Assembly: GCA_900155415.1 (NCBI GenBank)
Contig: LT700187.1
Span: forward strand, 2,418,001-2,482,000
From: Christensenella massiliensis
GTDB lineage: Bacteria; Bacillota; Clostridia; Christensenellales; Christensenellaceae
Length of the DNA: 64,000 bases
Direction: 5' to 3'
The first letter of the stretch is position 1. The number at the start of each line of letters is the position of its first letter. The notes under the pieces are model-generated. The model was not told where the DNA came from, did not search any database, and saw nothing but the letters and a program-made list of their open reading frames with translations. Below, piece by piece: positions 53,452-64,000 of the stretch. A program made the position numbers and the translations under genes.

Positions 53452-54720
53452 TTATCTTTTCCCATACAGTATACCATTTTCGCAACGCTGCAGCAAAACT
53501 TTTTCCAATGCTCCGGGAATACCGTCCGCATGCACTCGCAAATAGCGGTCTGTATATCCTTCTGCCATACCGTCGCCTGCCGCCTGTTCAAACAGGACAT
53601 CCTGCACCGTTCCTATAAACCGCTCCGCATAATTATATTCCAGCTGTTTTCCAAGCTCGATCAAATCATTCGCGCGTTCGCGCCGGACAGAAACGGGAAT
53701 TTTCTCTTCCATTCTTTCGGCAGGCGTTCCTTTACGCTCCGAATAGGGAAACACATGGATTCTGGAAAATTGCTGTTCCTCCAAAAAACGGCGTGTTTCC
53801 TGAAATTCCTGCTCAGTCTCTCCGGGAAAGCCGGTAATCACATCCGTCGTGACGGCAGGGCAGTCATACGTTCTGCGGATCGTATCCAAATATCCCGCGA
53901 ATTGCGATGCAGTATATTTCCTGTTCATTCGCTTCAAAACGGAACTGCTCCCGCTCTGGAGCGATATATGAAAATGCGGACATACTTTTCCGAGCGTTTT
54001 GAGCCTACACACGAAATCCTCCGTCAGGATATGCGGTTCAAGGGAACCAAGACGTATCCGCCGAATCCCGGAAATCGAATCAAGTCTGTGCAGTAAGTCA
54101 AAGAGTTCTTCCCCGGTATCCTCCCCATAAGACGAAATGTGTATCCCCGTCAGCACGATCTCCTGCACGCCAGCCTCCGCAAGCCCCTGTGCCTCCGCAT
54201 AAATCCCGCCTGAGCCGCGCGACCGCACTCTGCCGCGCACATAGGGGATAATACAATAGCTGCAAAAATTATTACAGCCCTCCTGTATTTTGATATATCC
54301 GCGCGTCAATTCTCCTGCCGTTTTTACCCGCAATTCCTCATATACACTGCCAATCTCCTGCACACCGTCTACCCGCTTCCCGTCAAGACACTCCCGAACG
54401 ATAGCAACGATCTGTCTGCGCCGTTCCGTTCCGATCACCGCGCTGACTCCCTCTGTTTTCAGAAGCGCTTCGCCGTCCCGCTGAGCCAGACAACCGCATA
54501 CACAAATAATGGCGCCGGGATGGCTTTTGTGCAGGCGCCGAATCATATTACGCGATTTTTTATCTGCAGCGTTCGTCACCGTGCAGGTGTTGATGAGATA
54601 GACATCCGCTTCCTCATGAAACCCTACCCGCTGAAATCCCGCTTCTTCAAGCAGCTCCATCATTGCATTTGTATCATATTGGTTCACTTTGCATCCAAGC
54701 GTATATGCAGCTGCTTTCAT
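53452..54720 (-). CDS. mtaB: tRNA N6-threonylcarbamoyladenosine methylthiotransferase MtaB
   Basis: A 422-residue radical-SAM methylthiotransferase. N-terminal cluster domain AYTLGCKVNQYDT with further cysteines near residues 44 and 79, radical SAM motif CNNFCSYCIIPYVRGR (CxxxCxxC), and a C-terminal TRAM domain (FIGTVQDVLFE). It modifies position 37 of ANN-decoding tRNAs. ATG at 54720 follows the rsmE stop by one base. Confidence 0.94.
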   Translation of the reverse strand: MKAAAYTLGCKVNQYDTNAMMELLEEAGFQRVGFHEEADVYLINTCTVTNAADKKSRNMIRRLHKSHPGAIICVCGCLAQRDGEALLKTEGVSAVIGTERRRQIVAIVRECLDGKRVDGVQEIGSVYEELRVKTAGELTRGYIKIQEGCNNFCSYCIIPYVRGRVRSRGSGGIYAEAQGLAEAGVQEIVLTGIHISSYGEDTGEELFDLLHRLDSISGIRRIRLGSLEPHILTEDFVCRLKTLGKVCPHFHISLQSGSSSVLKRMNRKYTASQFAGYLDTIRRTYDCPAVTTDVITGFPGETEQEFQETRRFLEEQQFSRIHVFPYSERKGTPAERMEEKIPVSVRRERANDLIELGKQLEYNYAERFIGTVQDVLFEQAAGDGMAEGYTDRYLRVHADGIPGALEKVLLQRCENGILYGKR

Positions 54721-54721
54721 T

Positions 54722-55456
54722 TTATTCCTTCTCCATGAATTCATAGCCTATCATTGCAGCAGCGGCAAGTCCCGCTGTTTCTGCACGCAATATCCTCTTC
54801 CCGAGCGAGCATGAAACTGCTCCGTATTCCTTCAGCACGCTGATTTCTTCCTTCGAAAATCCGCCTTCAGGCCCAATGAACAATGCTATCTGCATCGAGT
54901 CAGCCTTTTTCAGCGCCCTCTTCAGCGTCCGTTTTTTTTCGTCCTCATAAGCAACTAAAATCGTTCCGCCAAGGCTGCATGCAGCTTTGGCCGCTTCTCT
55001 AAACGGTAGGATATCCGTTACCTCCGGAACGATGGAACGCCCGCACTGCTTTGCCGCTTCCAGAGCGATCCTATTCTCACGTTCCACAAGCTTTCGCGCC
55101 GCTTTTTCGTCCGGACGCTTCACACAACGCTCGCTGATAAACGGCATAAATCTATATACGCCGGCTTCTGTGCACTTTTGTATGGCATAATCCAGATGAT
55201 CGCTTTTCAGTACTGCCTGAAATAAAACGATCCTGACCGGCAGCTCCCGGTCTGAAGGCTTTCGCTCTATGATATCTACAACTACGCTTTCCGCACCTAT
55301 TCGTGTTATCGTTCCAATGCAATCGACTCCGCTGCCGTCAAACAGAATAAGCATATCGCCCGGCTGCATGCGCAGAACGCGGGAAATATGCTTTGCTTCC
55401 GTTCCTGTTATAGCAACCTGCCGTCCGGCGATATCCGGCCAAAAGAAGCGTCTCAT
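54722..55456 (-). CDS. rsmE: 16S rRNA (uracil1498-N3)-methyltransferase RsmE
   Basis: A 244-residue SPOUT methyltransferase. N-terminal PUA-like block HISRVLRMQPGD, knot motifs LFIGPEGGFSKEEI and CSLGKRILRAETAGLAAAA. Coupled to prmA by an ATGA overlap. Confidence 0.95.
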   Translation of the reverse strand: MRRFFWPDIAGRQVAITGTEAKHISRVLRMQPGDMLILFDGSGVDCIGTITRIGAESVVVDIIERKPSDRELPVRIVLFQAVLKSDHLDYAIQKCTEAGVYRFMPFISERCVKRPDEKAARKLVERENRIALEAAKQCGRSIVPEVTDILPFREAAKAACSLGGTILVAYEDEKKRTLKRALKKADSMQIALFIGPEGGFSKEEISVLKEYGAVSCSLGKRILRAETAGLAAAAMIGYEFMEKE

Positions 55457-56394
55457 CCTCTATACTTGCAGGCGATCGCCCGCCATTCTCCATCCTCTAA
55501 AATCTGTATGACCTTATAGCCCTCTTCCTCCAGAGACTTGCGCACATCTCCAAGCCGGGAATCAATGATGCCGGAGCAGATATACATTCCATTGCGCTTC
55601 ATATATTTCTGCGCTTTTCCGTTCAGAGCGATCACAACGTCTGCAATGATATTAGCGACAACGATATCTGCCTGCGTTCCCTCGGGCACCTCCGTCAAAA
55701 GATCAGACCTCTTCGCCTCTATTACGTCCGCACAGCCGTTACGTTCTGCATTTTCCGCAGTTACATCTACTGCGACCGGATCAAGATCGAGCGCGTATAC
55801 TTTTTCTGCGCCGAATTTTGCCGCTGCGACGGAAAGAATGCCGCTGCCGCAGCCGGCATCGATCACCCGCATTCCCGGTTCCATATATTCTTCTAAAAAA
55901 CGCACGCACATGCGCGTCGTCTCATGGTTTCCCGTTCCAAACGCCATTCCCGGATCGATCTCGATCACGATCTCGTCCTGTCCGGCCGAATATTCCTCCC
56001 ATGTCGGTTTGATCACTACAAAATCAGATATCTTGACCGGTTTGAAATATGCTTTCCACGCATTTGCCCAATCCTCTTCGCGCACAGTTTGGGTAATGAT
56101 CTCAAGAGTTCCGAGCGGCAGGCCGATATCCATCCCCTTCACATCACGCACCCGTTCCTTAATATCTGCCAGTACCTCCTGTTCGCTACCGTCGCATGGA
56201 AAAAACGCCGTTACGCAAAACGGGACTTTTTCCAATACTTCTTCATCCAAATAGTCCCATGGAAGCCCGCCCTTTGAGCATGCCTCATTATCTCCTTCTA
56301 TAGAAACGCCTTTCGCTCCTGCTTCCATCAATAACGCGGAAAAGATCTCCTCCGCTTCTTTTTGTGTCCGTATTCCTATTTTCAGCCAATCCAT
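55453..56394 (-). CDS. prmA: Ribosomal protein L11 methyltransferase PrmA
   Basis: A 313-residue SAM methyltransferase that methylates ribosomal protein L11. SAM site VIDAGCGSGILSVAAAKFGA, acidic loop YALDLDPVAV, catalytic block VVANIIADV, preceded by PGMAFGTGNHETT. ATG at 56394; a GTG 12 bases upstream overlaps the GAGG site and is less likely. Confidence 0.94.
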   Translation of the reverse strand: MDWLKIGIRTQKEAEEIFSALLMEAGAKGVSIEGDNEACSKGGLPWDYLDEEVLEKVPFCVTAFFPCDGSEQEVLADIKERVRDVKGMDIGLPLGTLEIITQTVREEDWANAWKAYFKPVKISDFVVIKPTWEEYSAGQDEIVIEIDPGMAFGTGNHETTRMCVRFLEEYMEPGMRVIDAGCGSGILSVAAAKFGAEKVYALDLDPVAVDVTAENAERNGCADVIEAKRSDLLTEVPEGTQADIVVANIIADVVIALNGKAQKYMKRNGMYICSGIIDSRLGDVRKSLEEEGYKVIQILEDGEWRAIACKYRG

Positions 56395-56421
56395 ATCTGA
56401 TTGCACCTCGCATATTGTATT

Positions 56422-56451
56422 TTATTATTATACTCGCAAATCTTTTGTCAA
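56422..56451 (-). promoter_or_regulatory. Probable promoter of prmA-rsmE-mtaB-HIT
   Basis: Minus strand TTGACA (56451-56446), then an 18-base spacer to TAATAA (56427-56422). A TATAAT overlapping this region is only 13 bases away. Confidence 0.5.
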
Positions 56452-56457
56452 TGCAAC

Positions 56458-56484
56458 AAAAAAAGAGCGGCGGCCCGCTCTTTT
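56458..56484 (-). terminator. Terminator after dnaJ
   Basis: Stem AAAAGAGCGG / CCGCTCTTTT followed by a T run on the minus strand; separates the heat-shock genes from prmA. Confidence 0.82.
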
Positions 56485-56494
56485 CTTTATTTTA

Positions 56495-57607
56495 TCAAAA
56501 TGCATCGTTTGGTTTTGTGAAAGACGTTTCCTTATCCTTCGTCCGTATCTTATCCTCAAATTCACGCAGTATTTTCTTCTGCCGCTCGTTCAGCTTTTTG
56601 GGGATCTGCACATTGGCCCGCACATAAAGGTCGCCCACACGGTTCGAATTCAGATACTGTATTCCCTTGTTCTTCAGTCTGAATACCGTACCCGGCTGCG
56701 TTCCCGCATCGATTTTATATCGTACTTTCCCATCGAGCGTAGGCACCTCTACTTCATCGCCGAGCGCCGCCTGCATCATCGTGATGCTCATATCCAGATA
56801 AAGATCGTTTCCAAGACGCTCAAACAGCTTATGCGGCTTTACCGAGACTACGATCTGCAAATCACCGACCGGACCTCCCCGCTTTCCCGCATTTCCTTCG
56901 CCGCGCATCGTAAGGATCTGACCGTTATCGATCCCCGCCGGAATGTTGACTGCGATCGTGCGCTGGCGCTGTATGGTTCCTTTGCCCTTGCATTTTTCAC
57001 ACGGCGTATCCACGATCGTTCCTTCTCCGCCGCAGGTCCGGCAGGGCTGCACATTTACAAAGCTCCCGAACATCGTCTGCTGCTGTACGCGCTCCTGCCC
57101 CGTTCCATTGCAGGTAGGGCAGGTCCTCCGCTCCGTTCCCTTTGCAGCTCCTGTTCCGCTGCATTCATCGCATCGTTCGAGCCGCGTTATGGTAATATCA
57201 TGTTTTATACCGTGCGCTGCGTCTTCAAATGAAAGCCGCATGTTCACCCGGATATCGCTTCCGCGCTGCGGTCCGTTTGCCGGACGGCTCCGCATACCGC
57301 CTCCGAAAATATTATCAAAAATATCTCCAAAACCGCCGAAACCTTCAAAGCCGCCGAAGCCGCCCTGACCGCCGAAGCCGCCTGCATTTCCGTCCGCCGT
57401 TCCGAAAGTGTCATATTGTCTGCGCTTCTGGTCGTCGCTCAATACCTGATAAGCCTCGTTCACTTCCTTGAATTTCTGCGCCGCTCCTTCATCGCCTTTA
57501 TTCAGGTCTGGATGGTATTTTTTTGCAAGCTTTCTGTATGCGCTTTTGATCTCGTCCGCACTTGCGTCTCGTCCGACTCCAAGCGTTTCATAATAATCCT
57601 TAGCCAA
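56495..57607 (-). CDS. dnaJ: Chaperone protein DnaJ
   Basis: A 370-residue Hsp40. J domain with [10 protein letters not shown] (HPD), a Gly/Phe-rich region (about 75-105), and four zinc-binding repeats: [35 protein letters not shown] start at 57607 with GAGGT eleven bases upstream. It is separated from dnaK by a terminator-like hairpin, which would lower its expression relative to dnaK. Confidence 0.96.
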   Translation of the reverse strand: MAKDYYETLGVGRDASADEIKSAYRKLAKKYHPDLNKGDEGAAQKFKEVNEAYQVLSDDQKRRQYDTFGTADGNAGGFGGQGGFGGFEGFGGFGDIFDNIFGGGMRSRPANGPQRGSDIRVNMRLSFEDAAHGIKHDITITRLERCDECSGTGAAKGTERRTCPTCNGTGQERVQQQTMFGSFVNVQPCRTCGGEGTIVDTPCEKCKGKGTIQRQRTIAVNIPAGIDNGQILTMRGEGNAGKRGGPVGDLQIVVSVKPHKLFERLGNDLYLDMSITMMQAALGDEVEVPTLDGKVRYKIDAGTQPGTVFRLKNKGIQYLNSNRVGDLYVRANVQIPKKLNERQKKILREFEDKIRTKDKETSFTKPNDAF

Positions 57608-57637
57608 AATCTATGATACCTCTTCCATTTCATTCTG

Positions 57638-57681
57638 AAAAATCCTCAAAAGCCAAAGTATAATACTCTGGCTTTTTGAGG
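57638..57681 (-). terminator. Partial terminator between dnaK and dnaJ
   Basis: Near-perfect 19-base inverted repeat (CCTCAAAAGCCAAAGTATA / ATACTCTGGCTTTTTGAGG), then a short T run on the minus strand. Confidence 0.75.
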
Positions 57682-57709
57682 AATTCCAGCACACATAACT
57701 CAACGGCGC

Positions 57710-59593
<1,884 letters not shown>

Positions 59594-59660
59594 TTATAAA
59601 AACCTCCTGTAAATGTTTTTCACTTCTTTGTTATCAAACAAGGCTTACGCCTGTTTCTGC

Positions 59661-60242
59661 TTATTTAGCCACTTTCACCATGGAGTGCCGAAGCACTTTT
59701 CCGTTCAGGCTATAGCCCTTTTGCAATACCTCGATGATCTGATTTGTTTCATATCCCTCCTCTTCCGCCTGCATGACTGCATTGTGGAATTCCGGGTCAA
59801 ACTGCCCCTCCGCAGGGATCTCCTCTACTCCAAGGCTTTTCAGAGAATCCTGCATCTGCCGCATGATCATTTTCATGCCCTCGAGGAAAGCTTCATCTCC
59901 GCATTCGGCTACGAGTGCGCGCTCAAAATTATCAAGGATCGGCAGGACTGCCATAACAGTGTCTGCTACACCGTTTTGAAAAGACGTCGCGGCAAGAGCG
60001 GCATTCCGCTTTTTATAATTTTCAAAGTCGGCGCGTTCCCGCTGCAGCGCGTTCAGATATTCGTCCTTTTCTGCTTCCAGCTTTTTCAGCTTCTCTTGTG
60101 TCTTATCCTTTTTGGGAGCGGACTTATGCTTAGCTGCTTTTTTTTCTTGCGGCTGTTCCTCCTCCGCTGTCTTTTTCTGCTCTTGTTCCTGCTCTTCCTC
60201 AGCAGCCTGACCAGCCTGCTTCTTTTCCTGTTCTTCCGCCAA
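59661..60242 (-). CDS. grpE: Nucleotide exchange factor GrpE
   Basis: A 193-residue DnaK exchange factor. A highly charged Glu/Gln/Lys-rich N-terminus (1-50), a long coiled coil (KLEAEKDEYLNALQRERADF followed by ENYKKR) and the C-terminal beta domain EVLQKGYSLNGKVLRHSMVKV. TTG start, 14 bases after hrcA. Confidence 0.95.
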   Translation of the reverse strand: MAEEQEKKQAGQAAEEEQEQEQKKTAEEEQPQEKKAAKHKSAPKKDKTQEKLKKLEAEKDEYLNALQRERADFENYKKRNAALAATSFQNGVADTVMAVLPILDNFERALVAECGDEAFLEGMKMIMRQMQDSLKSLGVEEIPAEGQFDPEFHNAVMQAEEEGYETNQIIEVLQKGYSLNGKVLRHSMVKVAK

Positions 60243-60256
60243 TTTTCTTACCTGCC

Positions 60257-61303
60257 TTATTTTTTATTCTCTGTATTTTCTGTTTGCAGCAAACACGAAA
60301 GAATGTCGCTCAAACTCATTCCGACATATTTTAATACAGACAGCACCCTGCCGTAATCCATCCGCGTAGGTCCTATCACGCCGAACGAACCGATTTTTTC
60401 CCCGCCGATCTTATAGGTCGCCGTTACGATACTCATATCCTTAAAATCGTCATAGGGGTTCTCTTTTCCGATCCTGATTGAAAATTCAAGGTCGGTCGCC
60501 GCGGACATCACTTTATATAAAACGTCTTTTGTCTCCAAAAGCTGCAGGAAATGCTGCGCCTTGCTGACATCCTTATATTCCGGGTAGTTAAAAATATTCT
60601 GTGCGCCGCCGAATACCATTTCTTTCTTTTCCCTGTTCAGATTGATGGCATCCAACACCTCGCCCATGATAAGCTTCTGCTCCTTCAGGCTGTCCATACA
60701 GGAGTTCCGGATCACTTCCTCCGCTTCCGAAAGAGAGAGATTCTGCACCCGCTCTGTCAGCATATTCGACAGGAGCTCCAATTGATGCATATCCATCGCA
60801 AGAGGGATATTGATCATCTTATCCTGCACGAGACCGTTATCCGTAACAAAAATGAGTATCCCTTTCGTTTCCGTGATCTTTACGATCTGTATTCTCTTGA
60901 GTCTTACGCTTTCAAGATTCGGGGCCGTTACCATCGATATATGCTTTGTTGCATCCGACAGCGCCTTTGCCGCCGATGTAAGCACCTCACTGATCTCGTC
61001 TACGCGTGTGTCAAAGTAATTGCGGATAAACATCGCCTCGTCTTTTGTGATACGGTCTATGTGCATCAGCCGGTCTACATACAGCCGGTACGCCCTGTCG
61101 CTCGGCGTTCTTCCCGCCGAAGTGTGCGGCTGTTCGAGAAAGCCCATTTCTTCAAGGTCCGCCATCTCGTTGCGGATCGTCGCCGGGCTGTAATCAAGCT
61201 CCGGTTTTTTGGACAGCGTACGCGAGCCCACCGGGATACCGGTATCGATATAATCATCGATAATCGCTTTTAATATTTTCAGTTTTCTGTCCGATAGTTC
61301 CAT
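60257..61303 (-). CDS. hrcA: Heat-inducible transcription repressor HrcA
   Basis: A 348-residue repressor of heat-shock operons. N-terminal winged helix (ATIRNEMADLEEMGFLEQPH, TSAGRTPSD), GAF-like middle and the C-terminal block IGPTRMDYGRVLSVL. Start at 61303, eleven bases after GGAGGG. Its operator, CIRCE, lies just upstream, so the operon is autoregulated. Confidence 0.96.
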   Translation of the reverse strand: MELSDRKLKILKAIIDDYIDTGIPVGSRTLSKKPELDYSPATIRNEMADLEEMGFLEQPHTSAGRTPSDRAYRLYVDRLMHIDRITKDEAMFIRNYFDTRVDEISEVLTSAAKALSDATKHISMVTAPNLESVRLKRIQIVKITETKGILIFVTDNGLVQDKMINIPLAMDMHQLELLSNMLTERVQNLSLSEAEEVIRNSCMDSLKEQKLIMGEVLDAINLNREKKEMVFGGAQNIFNYPEYKDVSKAQHFLQLLETKDVLYKVMSAATDLEFSIRIGKENPYDDFKDMSIVTATYKIGGEKIGSFGVIGPTRMDYGRVLSVLKYVGMSLSDILSCLLQTENTENKK

Positions 61304-61383
61304 AGTCCGGCGCGCCCTCCTTTCCGCGCTTATCTCTGCACAAATTAGATATATACACAAAAAATCGGCTCTAAACCGTTTTG

Positions 61384-61410
61384 TTAGCACTCTATTCAGT
61401 TGAGTGCTAA
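61384..61410 (-). promoter_or_regulatory. CIRCE operator
   Basis: Perfect TTAGCACTC-N9-GAGTGCTAA, the HrcA binding site, between the promoter and hrcA. Confidence 0.97.
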
Positions 61411-61421
61411 CCCTTGATATA

Positions 61422-61450
61422 AAGATACCACCGCTCCGGGTGGTTGTCAA
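61422..61450 (-). promoter_or_regulatory. Promoter of the heat-shock operon
   Basis: Minus strand: TTGACA (61450-61445), 17-base spacer, TATCTT (61427-61422), with CIRCE directly downstream. Confidence 0.75.
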
Positions 61451-61534
61451 TATGGTTTGTTAAAATAATAGCCGTACAAAATGAATATTCTGTGAACTTC
61501 CGTTATCCGTTTATTCCATGCATGTCATAGAGGT

Positions 61535-62665
61535 TTACAGGTTTTCGGTCAGTAAGGACACGAGTTGGTTCTGCAGATCGAAGCCGCGCCGGGTAGGCCG
61601 CATGCCCCGGTCGTCCATTTCTACAAGTCCATAGAAAACTGCCCGCCGTATCTCCTCTGGGAATTCTTCCCGGAAATCTTTTGTGAATCTGCTCTTGTAA
61701 TCAAAAAAAGTAAAACCATCCTTCAAACGCAGTTTTAGCATGATATATTCCAATTTCCGTTCCTTTTCCGGCAAAAATTCCGAGGCTGCATACCGCAGAA
61801 CGCCTCCCGACAGGTTTTTAATATATTCCTCTATATCCTCCGTATTTGCAAAGCGCATCGAATCGATACACGAATGTGCGGCGGCTCCAAGCCCCAAATA
61901 ATCCCTCACATTCCAATATTTCAGATTATGCCGGCAGGAAAAGCCCTCCCGTGCAAAATTGGATATTTCATAGTTGGTATAATCGTTTTCTGCCATCGCC
62001 TCCTGCGCCGCATGATACATGGCAAGGTCTGTTTCTTCGTTGGCAGGATGCAGCTTTCCTTCCTGTACCTCCCTGTACAGCGGAGTTCCCTCCTCTATTT
62101 TCAGCGCATAAGCTGAGATATGCTCCGGCCTCTTTTCCAGAACAAAATCCAGCGTCTCCTGCCAGTCCTCCAGACTCTGCCCGGGAAGCGCATAGATCAT
62201 ATCGATATTGATATTTTCAAACCCTGCTTCACGCGCAAGGCCGTACGCCCTTTCAAATCCTTCTTTCGTATGCTGCCTGCCAAGCATCGCAAGAAGCCTG
62301 TCCTGCGCCGCCTGCAGTCCGATGCTGAGTCGATTGATTCCTGCTGCACGGTAGGCTGCAAGCTTCGGGCGGTCAAGCGTGCACGGGTTCGCTTCCAGAG
62401 TGATTTCCGCATCTGCGCTGACATCGAACGCCTGCCGCAGCGCTTCCAGCAATCCTGTGATATATCGCGCCTCCGGCAGCGACGGCGTACCACCGCCGAA
62501 GAAGACAGAATCCACTTTCCGGCTATACATTTTTCCTGTTGCTGCGATTTCGTTTTTCACAGCAGAAAAATACTGATCGATAAGCTCTCCGTGTTCGACG
62601 GATACAAAATCGCAGTAATTGCATTTTTTGATACAGAATGGAATGTGCAGATAGATCCCCAGCAT
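61535..62665 (-). CDS. hemW: Radical SAM protein HemW
   Basis: A 376-residue member of the coproporphyrinogen-III-oxidase-like group. N-terminal IYLHIPFCIKKCNYCDF carries the CxxxCxxC motif; FGGGTPSL, EANPCTLD and NRLSIGLQ follow. It lacks the extra cysteine (CxxxCxxCxC) of true HemN, so it is HemW, a haem-binding protein rather than an oxidase. Start at 62665 after GGAG. Between lepA and hrcA as in Bacillus. Confidence 0.93.
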   Translation of the reverse strand: MLGIYLHIPFCIKKCNYCDFVSVEHGELIDQYFSAVKNEIAATGKMYSRKVDSVFFGGGTPSLPEARYITGLLEALRQAFDVSADAEITLEANPCTLDRPKLAAYRAAGINRLSIGLQAAQDRLLAMLGRQHTKEGFERAYGLAREAGFENINIDMIYALPGQSLEDWQETLDFVLEKRPEHISAYALKIEEGTPLYREVQEGKLHPANEETDLAMYHAAQEAMAENDYTNYEISNFAREGFSCRHNLKYWNVRDYLGLGAAAHSCIDSMRFANTEDIEEYIKNLSGGVLRYAASEFLPEKERKLEYIMLKLRLKDGFTFFDYKSRFTKDFREEFPEEIRRAVFYGLVEMDDRGMRPTRRGFDLQNQLVSLLTENL

Positions 62666-62722
62666 AACGCTCTCCATTTGAAGCGGGGCGCCCGCCGCCG
62701 GACGCCCCGCCCTATTTTTCTC

Positions 62723-64000
62723 TTATTTATCCATTTTCAGTACGCTCATAAAGGCTTCCGACGGAACTTCGACACTGCCTACCTGCCTCATGCGCTTTTT
62801 CCCCTCTTTTTGCTTTTCAAGCAACTTTTTCTTCCGGGTGATATCTCCGCCATAACACTTCGCAAGCACATCTTTGCGCAGTGCTTTTACCGTCTCCCTT
62901 GCGATGATCTTTCCGCCGATCGCCGCTTGTATCGGTATCTCGAACATCTGGCGGGGAATGACTTCCTTGAGCTTTTCGGCAATAGACCTTCCCCGTCCAT
63001 AAGCGCGGTCTCTGTGCACAATGATGGATAGGGCGTCGCACATCTCTCCGTTCAGCAGGATATCGAGCTTCACAAGATCGCTCTTTTCATATCCGCTGAC
63101 CTCATAATCCATAGAGGCATATCCTCTTGTTCTTGATTTCAGATTATCGAAAAAGTCGTATATGATCTCATTGAGCGGTATCTCGTAATGCAGCAGCACA
63201 CGGGTCGATTCAATATATTCCATATTCTTGAACGTTCCTCTTTTTTCCTGACAAAGCTCCATAACTGCGCCTACGTAGGTATCGGGTGTCATCACACTGA
63301 CCTTGGCGATCGGTTCCTCCATATATTCAATGGTAGACGGATCCGGAAGATTCGTAGGATTATCTATTTCCAATTCTTCTCCGCTCATCATGCGCACCCG
63401 GTAGGAAACGCTCGGAGCCGTCGTTACAAGATCAAGATCAAATTCCCGTTCTAACCGTTCCTGTATGATCTCCATGTGCAGCAGGCCGAGAAAGCCGCAC
63501 CGAAATCCAAATCCAAGCGCTGCGGAAACCTCCGGATCGTAGAGCAGAGATGCATCATTGAGCTGCAGTTTTTCGAGCGCATCCCGCAGGTCATCATATT
63601 TGGCCCCATCTGCCGGATAAATACCGCAGTATACCATTGGGGTGATCTTTTTATATCCCGGAAGCGCCTCTGCCGCCGGCTCCCGGTCATTTGTGACCGT
63701 ATCTCCCACGCGCGTATCCGCAACATTTTTGATGCTTGCCGCGATATATCCGACGTCTCCTGCTTTCAGCTCTTTCGTCGGTACAAACTCCGGCGAAAAA
63801 GCGCCGACCTCCGTCGTATCAAAGACCTTGCCCGATGCCATGAAGCGTATCTTCGTTCCCTCGGAAACCCGCCCGTCGATCAGCCGCACATAGCTGATCG
63901 CGCCCTTATAGTTATCATAATAGGAATCAAATACAAGCGCTTTCAACGGCCTGTTCTCATCTCCCGACGGAGCCGGGAGCTTATCCACGATCGCATCCAG
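62723..64000 (-). CDS. lepA: Elongation factor 4 (LepA), C-terminal part, runs off right edge
   Basis: The frame is open to the window edge and gives about 425 residues: EF-Tu domain II ([20 protein letters not shown]), domain III, the EF-G domain V-like part ([20 protein letters not shown]) and the LepA-specific C-terminus ([19 protein letters not shown], followed by [11 protein letters not shown]). The GTPase domain lies outside. LepA back-translocates stalled ribosomes. No sign of a break. Confidence 0.97.
   Translation of the reverse strand: MDAIVDKLPAPSGDENRPLKALVFDSYYDNYKGAISYVRLIDGRVSEGTKIRFMASGKVFDTTEVGAFSPEFVPTKELKAGDVGYIAASIKNVADTRVGDTVTNDREPAAEALPGYKKITPMVYCGIYPADGAKYDDLRDALEKLQLNDASLLYDPEVSAALGFGFRCGFLGLLHMEIIQERLEREFDLDLVTTAPSVSYRVRMMSGEELEIDNPTNLPDPSTIEYMEEPIAKVSVMTPDTYVGAVMELCQEKRGTFKNMEYIESTRVLLHYEIPLNEIIYDFFDNLKSRTRGYASMDYEVSGYEKSDLVKLDILLNGEMCDALSIIVHRDRAYGRGRSIAEKLKEVIPRQMFEIPIQAAIGGKIIARETVKALRKDVLAKCYGGDITRKKKLLEKQKEGKKRMRQVGSVEVPSEAFMSVLKMDK

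Noticed and set aside
62683-62712. GC-rich hairpin between lepA and hemW considered as a terminator
   Set aside because: It lies upstream of lepA's stop-side neighbour but no T run follows in the direction of transcription; evidence too weak to list.

Overview
The window is 64 kb of a bacterial chromosome that looks like an anaerobic Gram-positive Clostridia-type Firmicute. The evidence is the gene order (lepA-hemW-hrcA-grpE-dnaK-dnaJ-prmA-rsmE-mtaB; phoH-yqfF-ybeY-era-recO; mraZ to ftsZ), pyruvate phosphate dikinase, strong AGGAGG ribosome sites, near-consensus sigma-A promoters and a sporulation-type sigma factor beside ftsZ. MurE carries the DNPR motif, so the wall is probably meso-diaminopimelate type. 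A Christensenella-like lineage is a guess I cannot test here. Every gene I accept lies on the minus strand, so transcription runs from right to left.

Accessory part (1-19345). This is a carbon-source utilisation island. A ribose-type ABC importer operon (14032-10362) is followed by an FGGY kinase and DeoR-type repressor operon (10142-7817). Next comes a seven-gene enzyme operon (7681-1350): Gfo/Idh dehydrogenase, zinc alcohol dehydrogenase, phosphotriesterase-like lactonase, shikimate-dehydrogenase-like enzyme, cupin phosphosugar isomerase, 2-hydroxyacid dehydrogenase and KDPG-type aldolase. The promoters of all three carry the same TGATAAYAAA box. A second DeoR module (17873-14782) holds a TIM-barrel sugar isomerase/epimerase and an old-yellow-enzyme-type reductase. 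The isomerase gene is present twice (98-1084 and 16068-17054) with only two silent differences. A tRNA-Leu gene lies between the importer operon and the second module, and an orphan uroporphyrinogen-decarboxylase-family gene follows at 18120-19145.

Non-coding part (19346-20300). About 0.9 kb has no convincing gene. It holds imperfect repeats, two of which fold into the same structure with compensatory base changes. Immediately to the right is a four-tRNA array (Val, Asp, Gly, Cys in transcription order).

Core part (20774-64000). Small housekeeping operons (DUF1292, ruvX, ireB, iscU, iscS, pgeF, nrdR, sigma factor) lead to a division and cell-wall cluster. That cluster lacks murF, murG and murB. 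Its SpoVD/FtsI-type penicillin-binding protein has lost all three catalytic motifs, and its FtsL-position protein has a 200-residue basic extension. Beyond it are engB-lon, yitT, ppdK, the recO-era-dgkA/PAP2-ybeY-yqfF-phoH group, rpsU, and the CIRCE-controlled heat-shock operon, ending inside lepA at the right edge.
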